Shown: positions 43,730 through 52,736 of the stretch, piece after piece
Position numbering within the stretch: the stretch's first letter is position 1
Layout: each line of letters opens with the position of its first letter
From: Flavobacterium sp. 9R
GTDB taxonomy: Bacteria; Bacteroidota; Bacteroidia; Flavobacteriales; Flavobacteriaceae
Direction of reading: 5' to 3'
Length of the DNA stretch: 64,000 nucleotides
Assembly (NCBI RefSeq): GCF_902506345.1
Contig: NZ_LR733413.1
Coordinates: forward strand, 1,939,683-2,003,682
Program-made: the position numbers and the translations under genes
The notes under the pieces: model-generated
The model's database searches: none
Seen by the model: the letters and a program-made list of their open reading frames with translations, nothing else
What the model was told of the DNA's origin: nothing

Positions 43730-44578
43730 ATGAAATACTACATCGTCATACCGTCTTATAACGAAGAAGCTTTAATTGGTTTGACACTGCAATCACTGAT
43801 TTCGCAAACTGTTTTGCCTTCAAAAATTGTGGTGGTCAATGACAATTCAACAGATAGAACTGCCGAAGTTGTATTGGAATTTGCTAAGAACAACCCATAC
43901 ATAAGTTTGGTCAACAAATCATCAGAAAACATACATCTACCGGGAAGTAAAGTCATTCAAGCTTTTGAAAAAGGATTCGAAACCTTGGACGACAACTATG
44001 ATTTAATTGTAAAGATTGATGCCGATTTAATATTTCCTTCCAATTATTTCGAAACTATTATTAAACATTTCCAGTCCGATGAACGCATTGGAATGGTGGG
44101 TGGTTTTTGCTACATCGAAAAAAATGGGGAGTGGATATTAGAAAATTTAACCGACAAAGACCATATTCGTGGTGCGCTAAAAGCTTATCGAAAAGAAACT
44201 TTCCAACAAATTGGTGGGCTAAAACCGGCTATGGGTTGGGATACTGTAGACGAGTTGTTATGCAAGTTTTACAATTGGAAAGTAGTCACCGACGAAAGTC
44301 TGCATGTAAAGCACCTCAAACCAACTGGCGCAAGCTACAATAAAGCCGCTCGATACAAACAAGGAGAAGCTTTTTACAGCTTGGGTTACGGATTTATCAT
44401 CACGGCAATTTCATCATTAAAATTGGCCATGCGAAAAGGGAAACCTCTTCTATTTATAGATTACATAATGGGTTTTTGGAAAGCAAAATCATCCGGAAAA
44501 CCATTATTTGTAACAGCGGAGCAAGCTAAATTTTTCAGAAATTACCGCTGGAAAAAAATGAAAGAAAAACTGTTTTAA
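43730..44578 (+). CDS. Family 2 glycosyltransferase
   Basis: GT-A-fold transferase of 282 residues. N-terminal VIPSYNEEALIGLTLQSLIS, NDNSTDRTAEV and the metal-binding KIDADLIFPSNYFE are present; GGLKPAMGWDTVDELLC supplies the acceptor-side acidic motif. No long membrane segments, so it is a cytosolic or peripheral enzyme. Donor and acceptor unknown. It follows a methyltransferase gene and precedes the MlaE-type permease gene, both on the same strand. Confidence 0.9.
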   Translation: MKYYIVIPSYNEEALIGLTLQSLISQTVLPSKIVVVNDNSTDRTAEVVLEFAKNNPYISLVNKSSENIHLPGSKVIQAFEKGFETLDDNYDLIVKIDADLIFPSNYFETIIKHFQSDERIGMVGGFCYIEKNGEWILENLTDKDHIRGALKAYRKETFQQIGGLKPAMGWDTVDELLCKFYNWKVVTDESLHVKHLKPTGASYNKAARYKQGEAFYSLGYGFIITAISSLKLAMRKGKPLLFIDYIMGFWKAKSSGKPLFVTAEQAKFFRNYRWKKMKEKLF

Positions 44579-44600
44579 CCAGCAGTTGAAAACTAATTAC

Positions 44601-44608
44601 TATTTTTG
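44601..44608 (+). promoter_or_regulatory. -7 element before the MlaE-type gene (TAttTTTG)
   Basis: TATTTTTG 17 bases before the ATG at 44626. Confidence 0.65.
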
Positions 44609-44625
44609 GTACTATTTTACAACCT

Positions 44626-45375
44626 ATGATGCTAATTCGCTACATCTCACAAATCGGAAAATACTTTCTGATGATTAAAGAAATCTTTATTAAACAAACC
44701 AAATGGTCTGTGATGAAGAATCTTATTTTTAAAGAAATCGACGACCTCATCATTAACTCGTTGGGAATCGTTTGTTTCATTTCGTTTTTCGTTGGTGGCG
44801 TAGTTTCTATCCAAACCGCATTGAACTTAACCAATCCGTTAATTCCAACTTATTTGATTGGTTTTGCTACAAGACAATCTGTAATATTAGAGTTTGCACC
44901 AACATTTATTTCAGTAATTATGGCGGGAAAAATGGGTTCTTTTATAACATCAAGTATTGGTACTATGCGTGTTACAGAACAAATTGATGCATTAGAAGTT
45001 ATGGGAGTTAACTCTTTAAACTATCTCGTTTTCCCAAAAATAATCGCCTTGCTAATGTATCCTTTTTTGATTGGTATTAGTATGTTTTTAGGCGTTTTTG
45101 GCGGTTGGATGGCTGCAGTTTATGGTGGGTTTACTTCAAGCGAAAGCTTTATTACTGGAGTACAATTGGATTTTATTCCTTTTCACATCACTTACGCTTT
45201 CATTAAAACAATCATTTTTGCCTTACTATTGGCAACAATTCCATCGTTTCACGGCTATTACATGAAAGGCGGCGCACTCGAAGTAGGTAAAGCAAGTACG
45301 GTTTCCTTTGTATGGACATCTGTATGTATCATCACATCAAACTATATTTTAACTCAATTATTACTTGGCGCATGA
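44626..45375 (+). CDS. MlaE-family lipid ABC transporter permease
   Basis: 249-residue inner-membrane permease with about five membrane helices. MlaE signatures: VGGVVSIQTALNL, EFAPTFISVIMAGKMGSFIT and IGTMRVTEQIDALEVMGVNS. The family moves phospholipids between inner and outer membranes together with an ATPase (MlaF) and an MCE-domain protein (MlaD). Two ATGs lie in tandem (44626 and 44629); either may be used. Its stop overlaps the ATPase start (ATGA). No MCE gene is in the window. Confidence 0.92.
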   Translation: MMLIRYISQIGKYFLMIKEIFIKQTKWSVMKNLIFKEIDDLIINSLGIVCFISFFVGGVVSIQTALNLTNPLIPTYLIGFATRQSVILEFAPTFISVIMAGKMGSFITSSIGTMRVTEQIDALEVMGVNSLNYLVFPKIIALLMYPFLIGISMFLGVFGGWMAAVYGGFTSSESFITGVQLDFIPFHITYAFIKTIIFALLLATIPSFHGYYMKGGALEVGKASTVSFVWTSVCIITSNYILTQLLLGA

Positions 45376-46133
45376 TAGAAATCAAAAACATAGAAAAATC
45401 ATTTGGCGAGAGTAAAGTTTTAAAGGGAGTATCTTGTCTTTTTGAAGCGGGCAAAACCAACTTAATCATTGGTCAGAGTGGTTCTGGAAAAACCGTTTTA
45501 TTAAAAAGTTTGTTAGGCATTCATTATCCCGAGAAAGGAACTATTTCTTTTGATGGTAGAATTTACTCCGAATTATTGCCTGAAGAAAAGAGGGAATTAC
45601 GAACAGAAATTGGAATGGTTTTTCAAGGCAGTGCTTTGTTCGACTCTATGACTGTTGCAGAGAACGTAGCCTTCCCTTTACAAATGTTTACACACAATAC
45701 TCCTTCAGAAACGAAAGACCGTGTAGATTTTGTTTTAAAAAGAGTTAACTTGATTGATGCTCATAAAAAACTACCTTCAGAAATATCCGGTGGTATGCAA
45801 AAAAGAGTCGCTATCGCTCGTGCAATAGTAAATAACCCTAAGTATTTATTTTGTGATGAACCCAACTCAGGATTAGACCCTTATACTTCTACTGTAATTG
45901 ATAATTTAATTAAAGAAATTACTGAGGAATATAATATTACTACCGTTGTTAATACCCATGATATGAACTCTGTGATGGAAATTGGAGAAAATATCCTCTT
46001 CCTGAAAAACGGAATCAAAGAATGGCAAGGTACCAAAGAAGAAATTTTTAGAACCGACAACGAAGCCATTGTGGACTTTGTTTACTCTTCTAACTTATTC
46101 AAAAAGGTAAGAGAAGCTTATTTAAAAGGATAA
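45372..46133 (+). CDS. MlaF-family ABC transporter ATPase
   Basis: 253-residue nucleotide-binding subunit. Walker A GQSGSGKTVLLK, Q-loop in GMVFQGSALFDSMTV, signature EISGGMQKRVAIARAI, Walker B YLFCDEPNSGLDP and H-loop TVVNTHDMNSVM. The GMQKR variant of the signature is typical of MlaF. Start ATG at 45372 overlaps the permease stop by the ATGA arrangement, so the pair is translationally coupled. Ends in front of a strong bidirectional terminator. Confidence 0.93.
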   Translation: MIEIKNIEKSFGESKVLKGVSCLFEAGKTNLIIGQSGSGKTVLLKSLLGIHYPEKGTISFDGRIYSELLPEEKRELRTEIGMVFQGSALFDSMTVAENVAFPLQMFTHNTPSETKDRVDFVLKRVNLIDAHKKLPSEISGGMQKRVAIARAIVNNPKYLFCDEPNSGLDPYTSTVIDNLIKEITEEYNITTVVNTHDMNSVMEIGENILFLKNGIKEWQGTKEEIFRTDNEAIVDFVYSSNLFKKVREAYLKG

Positions 46134-46169
46134 AAAAAGGCTTGATTTTCAATAATCAAGCCTTTTTTT
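46132..46169. terminator. Bidirectional terminator between the MlaF-type gene and manC
   Basis: 16-base stem AAAAAAAGGCTTGATT / AATCAAGCCTTTTTTT with a 6-base loop. It reaches the stop codon of the convergent manC gene. Confidence 0.93.
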
Positions 46170-47227
46170 TACTTCTTTAATTTATTGGCAATCAATTTTA
46201 TGTCTTGTTCTTTGCTTTTCGGATAAATCAACAATACATCTTCTTTATCTACAATAATAAAATCATGTAATCCATCAATCACTACTAGTTTTTTAGCAGC
46301 AGTACGGATAATATTATTTGAAGCATTTTCTAAAATCACCGTTGCATTTACCACTGCATTATCTTGTTTGTCTTTGGGTAATTTATCATACAATGACCCC
46401 CAAGTCCCTAAATCATTCCAATCGAAAGTAGCTGATAAAACAAAAGTATTTTTAGCTTTTTCCATAATGGCATAATCTATTGAAATGTTTTCTGCCAATG
46501 GATAATATTCTTTTATAAAATCATTCTCAGAAGCGGTATTATAACTACTGTACCCCTGCATAAAATGAGCTAACATTGCTGGTTGAAAAGCTTCGAAAGC
46601 TTTTAGAATAGAAGGAATACTCCAAATAAAAATCCCTGCATTCCATAGAAAATTACGACTTTGAATGAACTTTCTAGCCGTGGCATAATCTGGCTTTTCG
46701 CGAAACTGCACTACCTTTTTAATAGGTCTACTATCCAATTTATCATATTCAATATAGCCATAACCTGTGTTAGGAAAAGTAGGCAAAATACCCAAAGTCA
46801 TTAGCGTTTCTTCTCTTTCGCATAAATCAAAAGAAAGCTGCAAATTGGCCACAAACTGCACTTCATCTTCAATCCAGTGGTCACTTGGAGCAACAACAAC
46901 AACGGCGTTAGGATTCAGTTTTTTGATTTTTAACGAAGCAAATAAAATACAAGGTGCAGTATTTCGCATTGCAGGTTCTAGAACAATTTGTTCTTGACTC
47001 ACCATAGGCAACTGTTCTAGCACAATAGCATTGTATGCTTCATTAGTAAGAATCAGTATGTTTTCTTTTGGAATTAACTGTGACAATCGACTAAATGTCT
47101 TTTGAATCAGCGTCTCTCCAGTCCCCAACATATCGTGAAATTGTTTTGGAAACTCTGTGGTACTTACTGGCCAAAAACGAGACCCTACTCCTCCAGCCAT
47201 CAAGATGGCGTAATAATTTTTATTCAT
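46169..47227 (-). CDS. manC: Mannose-1-phosphate guanylyltransferase
   Basis: Forms GDP-mannose from mannose-1-phosphate and GTP; 352 residues, the single-domain form without the C-terminal isomerase. Nucleotide motif LMAGGVGSRFWPVS with the following FPKQF, then VVVAPSDHWI, FREKPDYATA and WNAGIFIWSI, plus the C-terminal FDWNDLGTWGS. Supplies GDP-mannose for surface glycans, consistent with glycosyltransferases nearby. A 47-base gap separates it from the SprT-like gene upstream. Confidence 0.93.
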   Translation of the reverse strand: MNKNYYAILMAGGVGSRFWPVSTTEFPKQFHDMLGTGETLIQKTFSRLSQLIPKENILILTNEAYNAIVLEQLPMVSQEQIVLEPAMRNTAPCILFASLKIKKLNPNAVVVVAPSDHWIEDEVQFVANLQLSFDLCEREETLMTLGILPTFPNTGYGYIEYDKLDSRPIKKVVQFREKPDYATARKFIQSRNFLWNAGIFIWSIPSILKAFEAFQPAMLAHFMQGYSSYNTASENDFIKEYYPLAENISIDYAIMEKAKNTFVLSATFDWNDLGTWGSLYDKLPKDKQDNAVVNATVILENASNNIIRTAAKKLVVIDGLHDFIIVDKEDVLLIYPKSKEQDIKLIANKLKK

Positions 47228-47274
47228 GGTATTTTATGTCTTTTAGCACGATTCCTGTGTGCTATTTAGTTGTT

Positions 47275-47874
47275 TTAATGAGGCAATAATTCTACTTCGG
47301 CATTAGGATTAAACAAATACATCCGATTCGAACTAATTTCAACACATTCGTAACGCTTTGTTCTAAGTGCTCCTTTTTTAAAAATTTTCCCGTTATGAAT
47401 TCTAAAAACACTTCCATAAGGAATCTCAAAGATATAGCTTTTATCGTTTTGTTGGTCAAACTGTTTTAAAGCCAAGGCCAAAGTAGCGTCTGTATCACTA
47501 CTCGCTGCGGGATTCTTAAAATGTCGCGCTAATAATGGCAACAAATGATTGGGGAAAATCTCAGGTCTAATAAACGGAACCATCAACCGCTGAAAAGTAT
47601 ATTTCCATTCTGCTCCATGGGGTTTGATGTTGCGTCCAAATTTTTCAAAAGCTACCAAATGCGCTATCTCATGAATTAACGTAATCAAAAACCGGTATTT
47701 ATTCAGACTAGCATTTACGGTGATTTCGTGTTTTCCACTGATTCCCTTCCTATAATCTCCGTGGCGAGTGACACGTTCATTAACAATTTTTAAATGCACC
47801 TGATTCGCAACAATCAGTTCGAAAACTGGCTTTACGGCGTGTTCGGGCAAATATTTTAAAAGGGTGTCTGACAA
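47275..47874 (-). CDS. SprT-like zinc metalloprotease-like protein
   Basis: 199 residues. The zinc motif HEIAHLVAFEKFG is intact, followed by the third ligand region KPHGAEWKYTFQRLM, as in SprT/SPRTN-like domains. The C-terminal third is beta-rich without the usual four-cysteine zinc ribbon. Eukaryotic SPRTN cleaves DNA-protein crosslinks; the bacterial role is unknown. It sits 44 bases downstream of an SDR gene on the same strand. Confidence 0.88.
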   Translation of the reverse strand: MSDTLLKYLPEHAVKPVFELIVANQVHLKIVNERVTRHGDYRKGISGKHEITVNASLNKYRFLITLIHEIAHLVAFEKFGRNIKPHGAEWKYTFQRLMVPFIRPEIFPNHLLPLLARHFKNPAASSDTDATLALALKQFDQQNDKSYIFEIPYGSVFRIHNGKIFKKGALRTKRYECVEISSNRMYLFNPNAEVELLPH

Positions 47875-47918
47875 ATTGGGTTATGAATTTGGAATTTTGG
47901 ATTTGAGAATTAAAGCAA

Positions 47919-48596
47919 TTAAGGATTACTTGTAGTGACTTGCAATACTTTTCCGTTATAGTATTTATTTCCGGTAAGCGTAAAGTCGAAAATGTATTGA
48001 GCCATTTCAGCAGCAGATAATGGAGCTTGATAACCAGGAAAAGCTTCTTCAAGCATTTCGGTTTGAACTGCTCCAAGCGCTAATACGTTGAAAGCAATAC
48101 CTTGTTCTTTATATTCCTCAGCCAATAATTCTGATAGCGTAATCACTGCTCCTTTGCTTGAACTGTAAGCTGCTAATCCTGCAAATTTTAAACTGCCTTG
48201 GACTCCTCCCATAGAACTAATCGTAACTACGTGGCTTCCTTTTTGCAAATAAGGCAACACGATTCGCGTAAGATTTGCAACTGCAAAAACATTGACTCTA
48301 TAAATGGCTTCAAAATCAGCTTGAGTGATGGTGGCAAAAGGCTTATTCAATAAAGCGCCAGCGTTGTGTATAATGGCATCCACATTTTTCCAGCTGCTAT
48401 CAAGAAAATCTGTTACTTGATACAAATCCTCTTCGGTCGATAAATCGATAGACAAACAAGTAATATTTTCGTTTTCGATTAGCGCTTGAGGTGTTTTTCT
48501 AGAAATGGCCAACACTTGATGACCTGCATTGGCAAATAGCAACGCCATTTCATACCCGATGCCTCTAGACGTTCCAGTAATAATAATTTTTTTCAT
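47919..48596 (-). CDS. Short-chain dehydrogenase/reductase
   Basis: Classical SDR of 225 residues. NAD(P) motif ITGTSRGIGYEMALLF, NNAG-type motif IHNAGALLN, catalytic Ser in VTISSMGGV and YxxxK as YSSSKGAVI. Arg after TGTS suggests NADP preference. Substrate unknown. The ATG at 48594-48596 is used since a -7 element lies immediately upstream; the longer frame is rejected. Confidence 0.9.
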   Translation of the reverse strand: MKKIIITGTSRGIGYEMALLFANAGHQVLAISRKTPQALIENENITCLSIDLSTEEDLYQVTDFLDSSWKNVDAIIHNAGALLNKPFATITQADFEAIYRVNVFAVANLTRIVLPYLQKGSHVVTISSMGGVQGSLKFAGLAAYSSSKGAVITLSELLAEEYKEQGIAFNVLALGAVQTEMLEEAFPGYQAPLSAAEMAQYIFDFTLTGNKYYNGKVLQVTTSNP

Positions 48597-48600
48597 AGCG

Positions 48601-48608
48601 CAAAAATA
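48601..48608 (-). promoter_or_regulatory. -7 element of the SDR gene (TAttTTTG)
   Basis: TATTTTTG on the minus strand ends 4 bases before the SDR ATG, the same near-leaderless spacing seen at rlmB and rarA. Confidence 0.72.
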
Positions 48609-48671
48609 AGCAAAAGACAATAAATCCCGCTCTATGTATTTCTTTTTAGAAAATGAATTTCAACAATAACT

Positions 48672-49313
48672 TTACGTCTTGATGTATTTAATGTATACTT
48701 TCCGAGCCTGTAAAGCCGCTAAAACCAAAAAGAAAACAGGAACTACAACTGGTAAAATATACCGCGTGAAGGAAAAATCCACAGTAGATAATTCTGATAA
48801 AACCACGATTGCCAGAAGCATCCCAAAAAAAGTACCTACCAAAGTACCCAGAATATAATACAATTTCAGTGTTCCTTGTAAATCTATACGATTAGCGTTT
48901 AGCAGAAACAAATTCCAACCAACCCAAAATGGAATCTGAAGAAAATTGAAAGCACACAAAACCATCCCAATAACAAAAGTAGAATATTGAATATAGTCCT
49001 TGATATAATCCGATTGTTGTATCGATGGACTAGCACCTTTAAAAAACAAAAAGGCAAGTCCAACCAAAAATACAACGGCAAAAAAGTCAATGTTTTTCAT
49101 CCACTTTTTATTAGTAATCAATTGATTGGCAAAAACGATGGTAAAATAGATTACAACAGCCTCTATACACAAAACACCAATTAAGTAAAATATAAGAGAT
49201 TCCAGAAAATAGTTAGTGTAAACTTCTACCCCAATAATATTGAGATACCCCAAAGGAAGCGACCCTAAGAAGCTAACAAGAAAACCAAAAAAAAGATTCT
49301 TAAGAATTCGCAT
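48672..49313 (-). CDS. LysE/RhtB-like membrane transporter
   Basis: 213 residues with about six membrane helices. The opening FLVSFLGSLPLGYLNIIGVE matches the P-G-P-type N-terminal pattern of the LysE exporter fold, and the spacing of helices agrees. Assignment rests on topology and the N-terminal pattern only. It starts 3 bases after the stop region of the ATP-grasp gene, so the two are probably co-transcribed. Confidence 0.65.
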   Translation of the reverse strand: MRILKNLFFGFLVSFLGSLPLGYLNIIGVEVYTNYFLESLIFYLIGVLCIEAVVIYFTIVFANQLITNKKWMKNIDFFAVVFLVGLAFLFFKGASPSIQQSDYIKDYIQYSTFVIGMVLCAFNFLQIPFWVGWNLFLLNANRIDLQGTLKLYYILGTLVGTFFGMLLAIVVLSELSTVDFSFTRYILPVVVPVFFLVLAALQARKVYIKYIKT

Positions 49314-49316
49314 CGT

Positions 49317-50411
49317 TTAAAAATTGATTATTTTTTTGTTTTGTTCCAAATGCATTCGATATTGTTGCATTCCTTCAGCATAACTCAAATAAGGAAAACC
49401 TAATTGATGATTGGCTACGCTAATTTGGAACATATAGGTAATATGTCTAGCTAGTTCTTTCCAAGCAAACCAAAGCGAGTGCTTCGGGTCATAAATATGA
49501 GTGGGTTCGCTAGCGGCGCCGTTCAACTCAACAATCGAAAAATTAATTCCTTGTTCTAATTCCTCAAAATCGTCATACATAACGTCCAAACGCCCAAAGT
49601 AAAACCCTGGAATTTGAACACATAATTTGTCTATTGTTGCATTCAACTTCTCAGTGATTAAGTTGCTTGCATCTATAAACTTGGCTCCTCGGGCGTGATT
49701 GCCATAAGGCACTAAGTTTCGCTTCTCCCCTTTAGGCACAATCTTATCTAGTTTTTTCCCATACTCTTTTTGCAAGGCTTTCAATTGCATAGCATAGCGG
49801 GGATTCATTTGTAGCAATTGAGTAATGGTCGAAACACCGTCACCTTCGACAATCAAAAATTCTTTGGCTACTATTCCAGTGATTCTACCTGACTTTTCGT
49901 GTGGAAAACGTACGTAAAAAATGCCTACTTCGTTCGAAAATGGAATTAAGTTTTGAATCAAAAAATCAAAATCGGCTTGAGCAACATAATTTTCTAAATC
50001 GGCTAAATTTTTAATTTTTTTTACCCCAGAACCTCTTAAGCCAATATCTGGTTTAGCGATAAATGGAAACGTAATTTGTTCCATTTGAATCTTTTTTAAA
50101 ATCATTGGAATTGAAGTTCCCGAAGCAATCAAAAGGGTTTCTGGATACTCATTTTTTGGAATTAAATTATAAATGGCTTTTTTAGATTCCATCATAAAAC
50201 CCCCATTTTTAATAGAAGGATTAGCGGCATTAAAGAAAAAAATAGAACGCGCTCTTATGGCATAATACGTCCACAGAAAATAAATAGGAAAGTACACCAC
50301 TTGAAATGGCCAATACTCCCAATGAAAAAGTTTATGAAAAAATAATTTCAATTTTGAGGATTTAAATGATGATAAAAGTATTGGTTTGACTCTGCTGTTG
50401 CAATAAATCAT
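49317..50411 (-). CDS. ATP-grasp-domain protein
   Basis: 364 residues. After a hydrophobic and basic N-terminus (about 15-60) an ATP-grasp core follows: FPFIAKPDIGLRGSGVKKI, FLIQNLIPFSNEVGIFYVR, and the C-terminal metal site FSIVELNGAASEPTHIYDP. This points to a carboxylate-amine or similar ligase. Substrate unknown. The ATG at 50411 makes it overlap the NRDE gene by 50 bases; a TTG at 50349-50351 would avoid the overlap and is an alternative start. Confidence 0.75.
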   Translation of the reverse strand: MIYCNSRVKPILLSSFKSSKLKLFFHKLFHWEYWPFQVVYFPIYFLWTYYAIRARSIFFFNAANPSIKNGGFMMESKKAIYNLIPKNEYPETLLIASGTSIPMILKKIQMEQITFPFIAKPDIGLRGSGVKKIKNLADLENYVAQADFDFLIQNLIPFSNEVGIFYVRFPHEKSGRITGIVAKEFLIVEGDGVSTITQLLQMNPRYAMQLKALQKEYGKKLDKIVPKGEKRNLVPYGNHARGAKFIDASNLITEKLNATIDKLCVQIPGFYFGRLDVMYDDFEELEQGINFSIVELNGAASEPTHIYDPKHSLWFAWKELARHITYMFQISVANHQLGFPYLSYAEGMQQYRMHLEQNKKIINF

Positions 50412-51069
50412 TGTAGCCTAATGTCACTTTATTCGATTCAATAACCGTTTGAGTAATGCTTGTTGTTTTCAATACGTTGTTTCTGTCGATTACTAACCCG
50501 AATTCTTTATTATTGCCTTGGGTGGATTGATGAAAATGCAGCACTTCTTCAGGGGTTGGATTAGGATTTTCTTGGATAAAAGCCTCAAACCATTGTTTAC
50601 GAAGTGTTCGAATTTCTGGAGTATACAATGTAGCTGAAGACCAAATATGCTTTTCCGAAACGGATAATTCTTGTTGGGTTTTCATTTTTCCATTCCAACG
50701 CAACTGGAAAAGCTTTTGGTTTTCGAAAACCACCAAAGTAAACGGTTCAACAGCACTTAAATCGAGGATTTCCCATTGTTGAATAGTGTCATTTGCACTA
50801 CAAATTTCCAATGTAATTAAGCCTCGACTTTTTCCGTAATGGGGTTGCACTTCGTGTTTTTCTTCTGCACCATTAAGCAAAACCACCACCACTCCACCTT
50901 CCGAAACGGCAAACCAAGTTCCACCTGCTTTTGGGTCTTTGGGAAACAGCACTACTTTTCCGTTATAACAGTAGCGTTTGGGTGCAATTGCTGGGCGATT
51001 TACTTTTTCATCCCTATTCGAAGTAAGGATTACTTTTCCGTTGGTGCAGACAAAACTTACTGTGCACAT
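50362..51069 (-). CDS. NRDE/TANGO2-family protein
   Basis: 235 residues. The N-terminus MCTVSFVC and the SNRDEKVNRPA motif define the NRDE family (Asn-Arg-Asp-Glu), which has an N-terminal-nucleophile-hydrolase-like look with Cys2 as candidate nucleophile. The human relative TANGO2 is linked to lipid or heme handling; bacterial function unknown. Its first 13 bases overlap the end of the DinB gene, and its 3' end may overlap the ATP-grasp gene, so this stretch is a compact operon. Confidence 0.88.
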   Translation of the reverse strand: MCTVSFVCTNGKVILTSNRDEKVNRPAIAPKRYCYNGKVVLFPKDPKAGGTWFAVSEGGVVVVLLNGAEEKHEVQPHYGKSRGLITLEICSANDTIQQWEILDLSAVEPFTLVVFENQKLFQLRWNGKMKTQQELSVSEKHIWSSATLYTPEIRTLRKQWFEAFIQENPNPTPEEVLHFHQSTQGNNKEFGLVIDRNNVLKTTSITQTVIESNKVTLGYNDLLQQQSQTNTFIII

Positions 51070-51545
51070 TGTTTTCTATACTCAATGGTAGAACGTGCCA
51101 CGCCAAAATTATCGTCGATAGCAATCGCCTGACAGTGCAACAAACCAACTTTTATTAAGGCCTGATGGTGAATGCAATGTTCTAAATTGTACAAAAGTTC
51201 TCTGGTGTAATTGCTTTCGATAGTAATCGCTTGTCCATCTATTACTTGTTGTAAAACCAAAGGTTTATTTTCTAAGTCTAAGTTGGCTTTTACTTCCTCA
51301 ATCTGAGTGATGGCAAAAAGACTATCGGTTTGAATTTGTTTGTTTCTGGCTCTCAAATCATAATTTACAACTCCAGTATAGTATTGCTTTTGCAAGCATT
51401 GATACATTTCGATGATGTGACGCGTATGTTCTCCAATAGTGGCTCCGCTAAGTTCAGGACAAGGAAATGTATAATCAGTATCAGATAATTGTTCCAAAAG
51501 GCCAATTAATTCATTCAAACTATTTTTTACAGAAGCAGTCAACAT
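51057..51545 (-). CDS. DinB-superfamily four-helix protein
   Basis: 162 residues, all-helical. The DinB metal site is suggested by the His residues of IGEHTRHIIEMY and the HCIHHQALIKVGL segment near the C-terminus, the pattern of DinB/YfiT proteins. Some relatives are thiol-dependent transferases; the function here is unknown. It starts one base after the DoxX stop and overlaps the NRDE gene start. Confidence 0.85.
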   Translation of the reverse strand: MLTASVKNSLNELIGLLEQLSDTDYTFPCPELSGATIGEHTRHIIEMYQCLQKQYYTGVVNYDLRARNKQIQTDSLFAITQIEEVKANLDLENKPLVLQQVIDGQAITIESNYTRELLYNLEHCIHHQALIKVGLLHCQAIAIDDNFGVARSTIEYRKQCAQ

Positions 51546-51546
51546 A

Positions 51547-51936
51547 TTAAAGTTTGAGTTTTAACAGATTAAAAATCTGATTTTTATAAATAAAAACCAA
51601 TGCGGCCGAACAAATAAACGTAATTAAAGCCAAAATAAAAAGTGTCCCGCCATCATTTTGCACCTCATACCCTAGAATCAAAATATGTGATGCAATGGCT
51701 CCGAACATTACTCCGCAACTCAACAGAGCGCCTACTAAAGTAGTTCTTGGAATCAGCAATAAAACGGCTGCAATTAGCTCCGCTACTCCAGAACCAATTC
51801 TTCCAAAAGGTTCGATGCCTAAGGTGGAGAAAATATAAACACTTTCTGGTGCCCCAGTAAACTTAAAAAACAAGGTTTGGAGCAAAATCCCAGCGGCTAT
51901 CAAACGCAAAATCCAAGGTAAAAGAGTGGTCTTCAT
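51547..51936 (-). CDS. DoxX-like small membrane protein
   Basis: 129 residues with four membrane helices. RLIAAGILLQTLFFKFTGAP and the following GSGVAELIAAVLLLIPRT match the DoxX/DoxD-type fold. Members take part in quinone-linked or thiosulfate redox processes, though most are uncharacterised. First gene of the DoxX-DinB-NRDE-ATP-grasp-LysE run on the minus strand. Confidence 0.85.
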   Translation of the reverse strand: MKTTLLPWILRLIAAGILLQTLFFKFTGAPESVYIFSTLGIEPFGRIGSGVAELIAAVLLLIPRTTLVGALLSCGVMFGAIASHILILGYEVQNDGGTLFILALITFICSAALVFIYKNQIFNLLKLKL

Positions 51937-51971
51937 ATAGGTAAAATTTATTTGTCAGTGGTAATATATCT

Positions 51972-52002
51972 TATGCTTCGCCAATTTGCTACGCTCGAGT
52001 CG
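51972..52002 (+). repeat. 31-base dispersed intergenic repeat, copy B
   Basis: TATGCTTCGCCAATTTGCTA followed by CGCTCGAGTCG, 27 of 31 positions identical to copy A (17421-17451, opposite strand). It lies in the spacer between DoxX and YHS genes. Confidence 0.75.
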
Positions 52003-52062
52003 CCTTTTATTTATCATTGTTTACTTTTGCAAACCCATTGGCAATGGCGATTTCATACTAAT

Positions 52063-52524
52063 TTATTTAATGATTTTTTTCCAATTCGAATCAGCCTTTA
52101 CTTTCAATTGGGCTTCTTCTTTATTCCAACTTTTCAAAGTATTATTAAAAAAGGCATTATAAAACAGATACAATTTGCCTTCTACAATCTTGAAAGTTTC
52201 GGGATTGATTTCTACTTTTTCACCCGAACTTCCCATAGCATAAGCACACCAACCTCCATATTGCGGTTCAAAACCCGCTGGATTTTTGACAAAACTATCT
52301 TTATTGGCTGGAGAGGAGAAATAATAGGTAACCCCTTCGTAAGTAGTCGCCAAAGCTGCTTTGCCTTTTACTGCTTTGTTTAGTTTGAAATACCCCACAG
52401 GATCATACCCCTGAATCCCTACCTTTTTTTCTAAATTAAATTCTGCTGCACGTTTAGTAGCGCTTTGAGCAAAAGTCGTAGCCGTTGTAAAGGCCAATAA
52501 CAGTATTACAAGTATATTTTTCAT
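52063..52524 (-). CDS. Exported YHS-domain protein
   Basis: 153 residues with a signal peptide (MKNILVILLLAFTTATTFAQ). The YHS-type segment is KVGIQGYDPVGYFKLNKAVK, then TYYFSSPANKDSFVKNPAGF and YGGWCAYAMG with a Cys that could bind metal or heme. YHS domains are linked with heavy-metal handling. No metal exporter is adjacent. The gene stands alone, with a 212-base gap containing a terminator on its upstream side. Confidence 0.87.
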   Translation of the reverse strand: MKNILVILLLAFTTATTFAQSATKRAAEFNLEKKVGIQGYDPVGYFKLNKAVKGKAALATTYEGVTYYFSSPANKDSFVKNPAGFEPQYGGWCAYAMGSSGEKVEINPETFKIVEGKLYLFYNAFFNNTLKSWNKEEAQLKVKADSNWKKIIK

Positions 52525-52661
52525 TTCGTTTATTTTTAAATTGTTGTTTTCTAATGGTACAAATGTATTGAGTGGACTATTTACCTTTTGTCCGTTAGTT
52601 TACATTTGAAAGAAAATAATAAAAAAATTGCCCAAAATAGATCTGTTTAAAAACTTTACAA

Positions 52662-52695
52662 AAAACTCCGCCAATAGCTGACGGAGTTTTTCATT
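52662..52695 (-). terminator. Terminator of the peroxiredoxin-like gene
   Basis: 9-base stem AAAACTCCG / CGGAGTTTT with an 11-base loop; A-rich on the left, giving a U-run for minus-strand transcription. It lies downstream of the peroxiredoxin-like gene. Confidence 0.87.
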
Positions 52696-52736
52696 GATTG
52701 AACTCAACTAGTTTTACTAAAACACCTCTACAAAAA

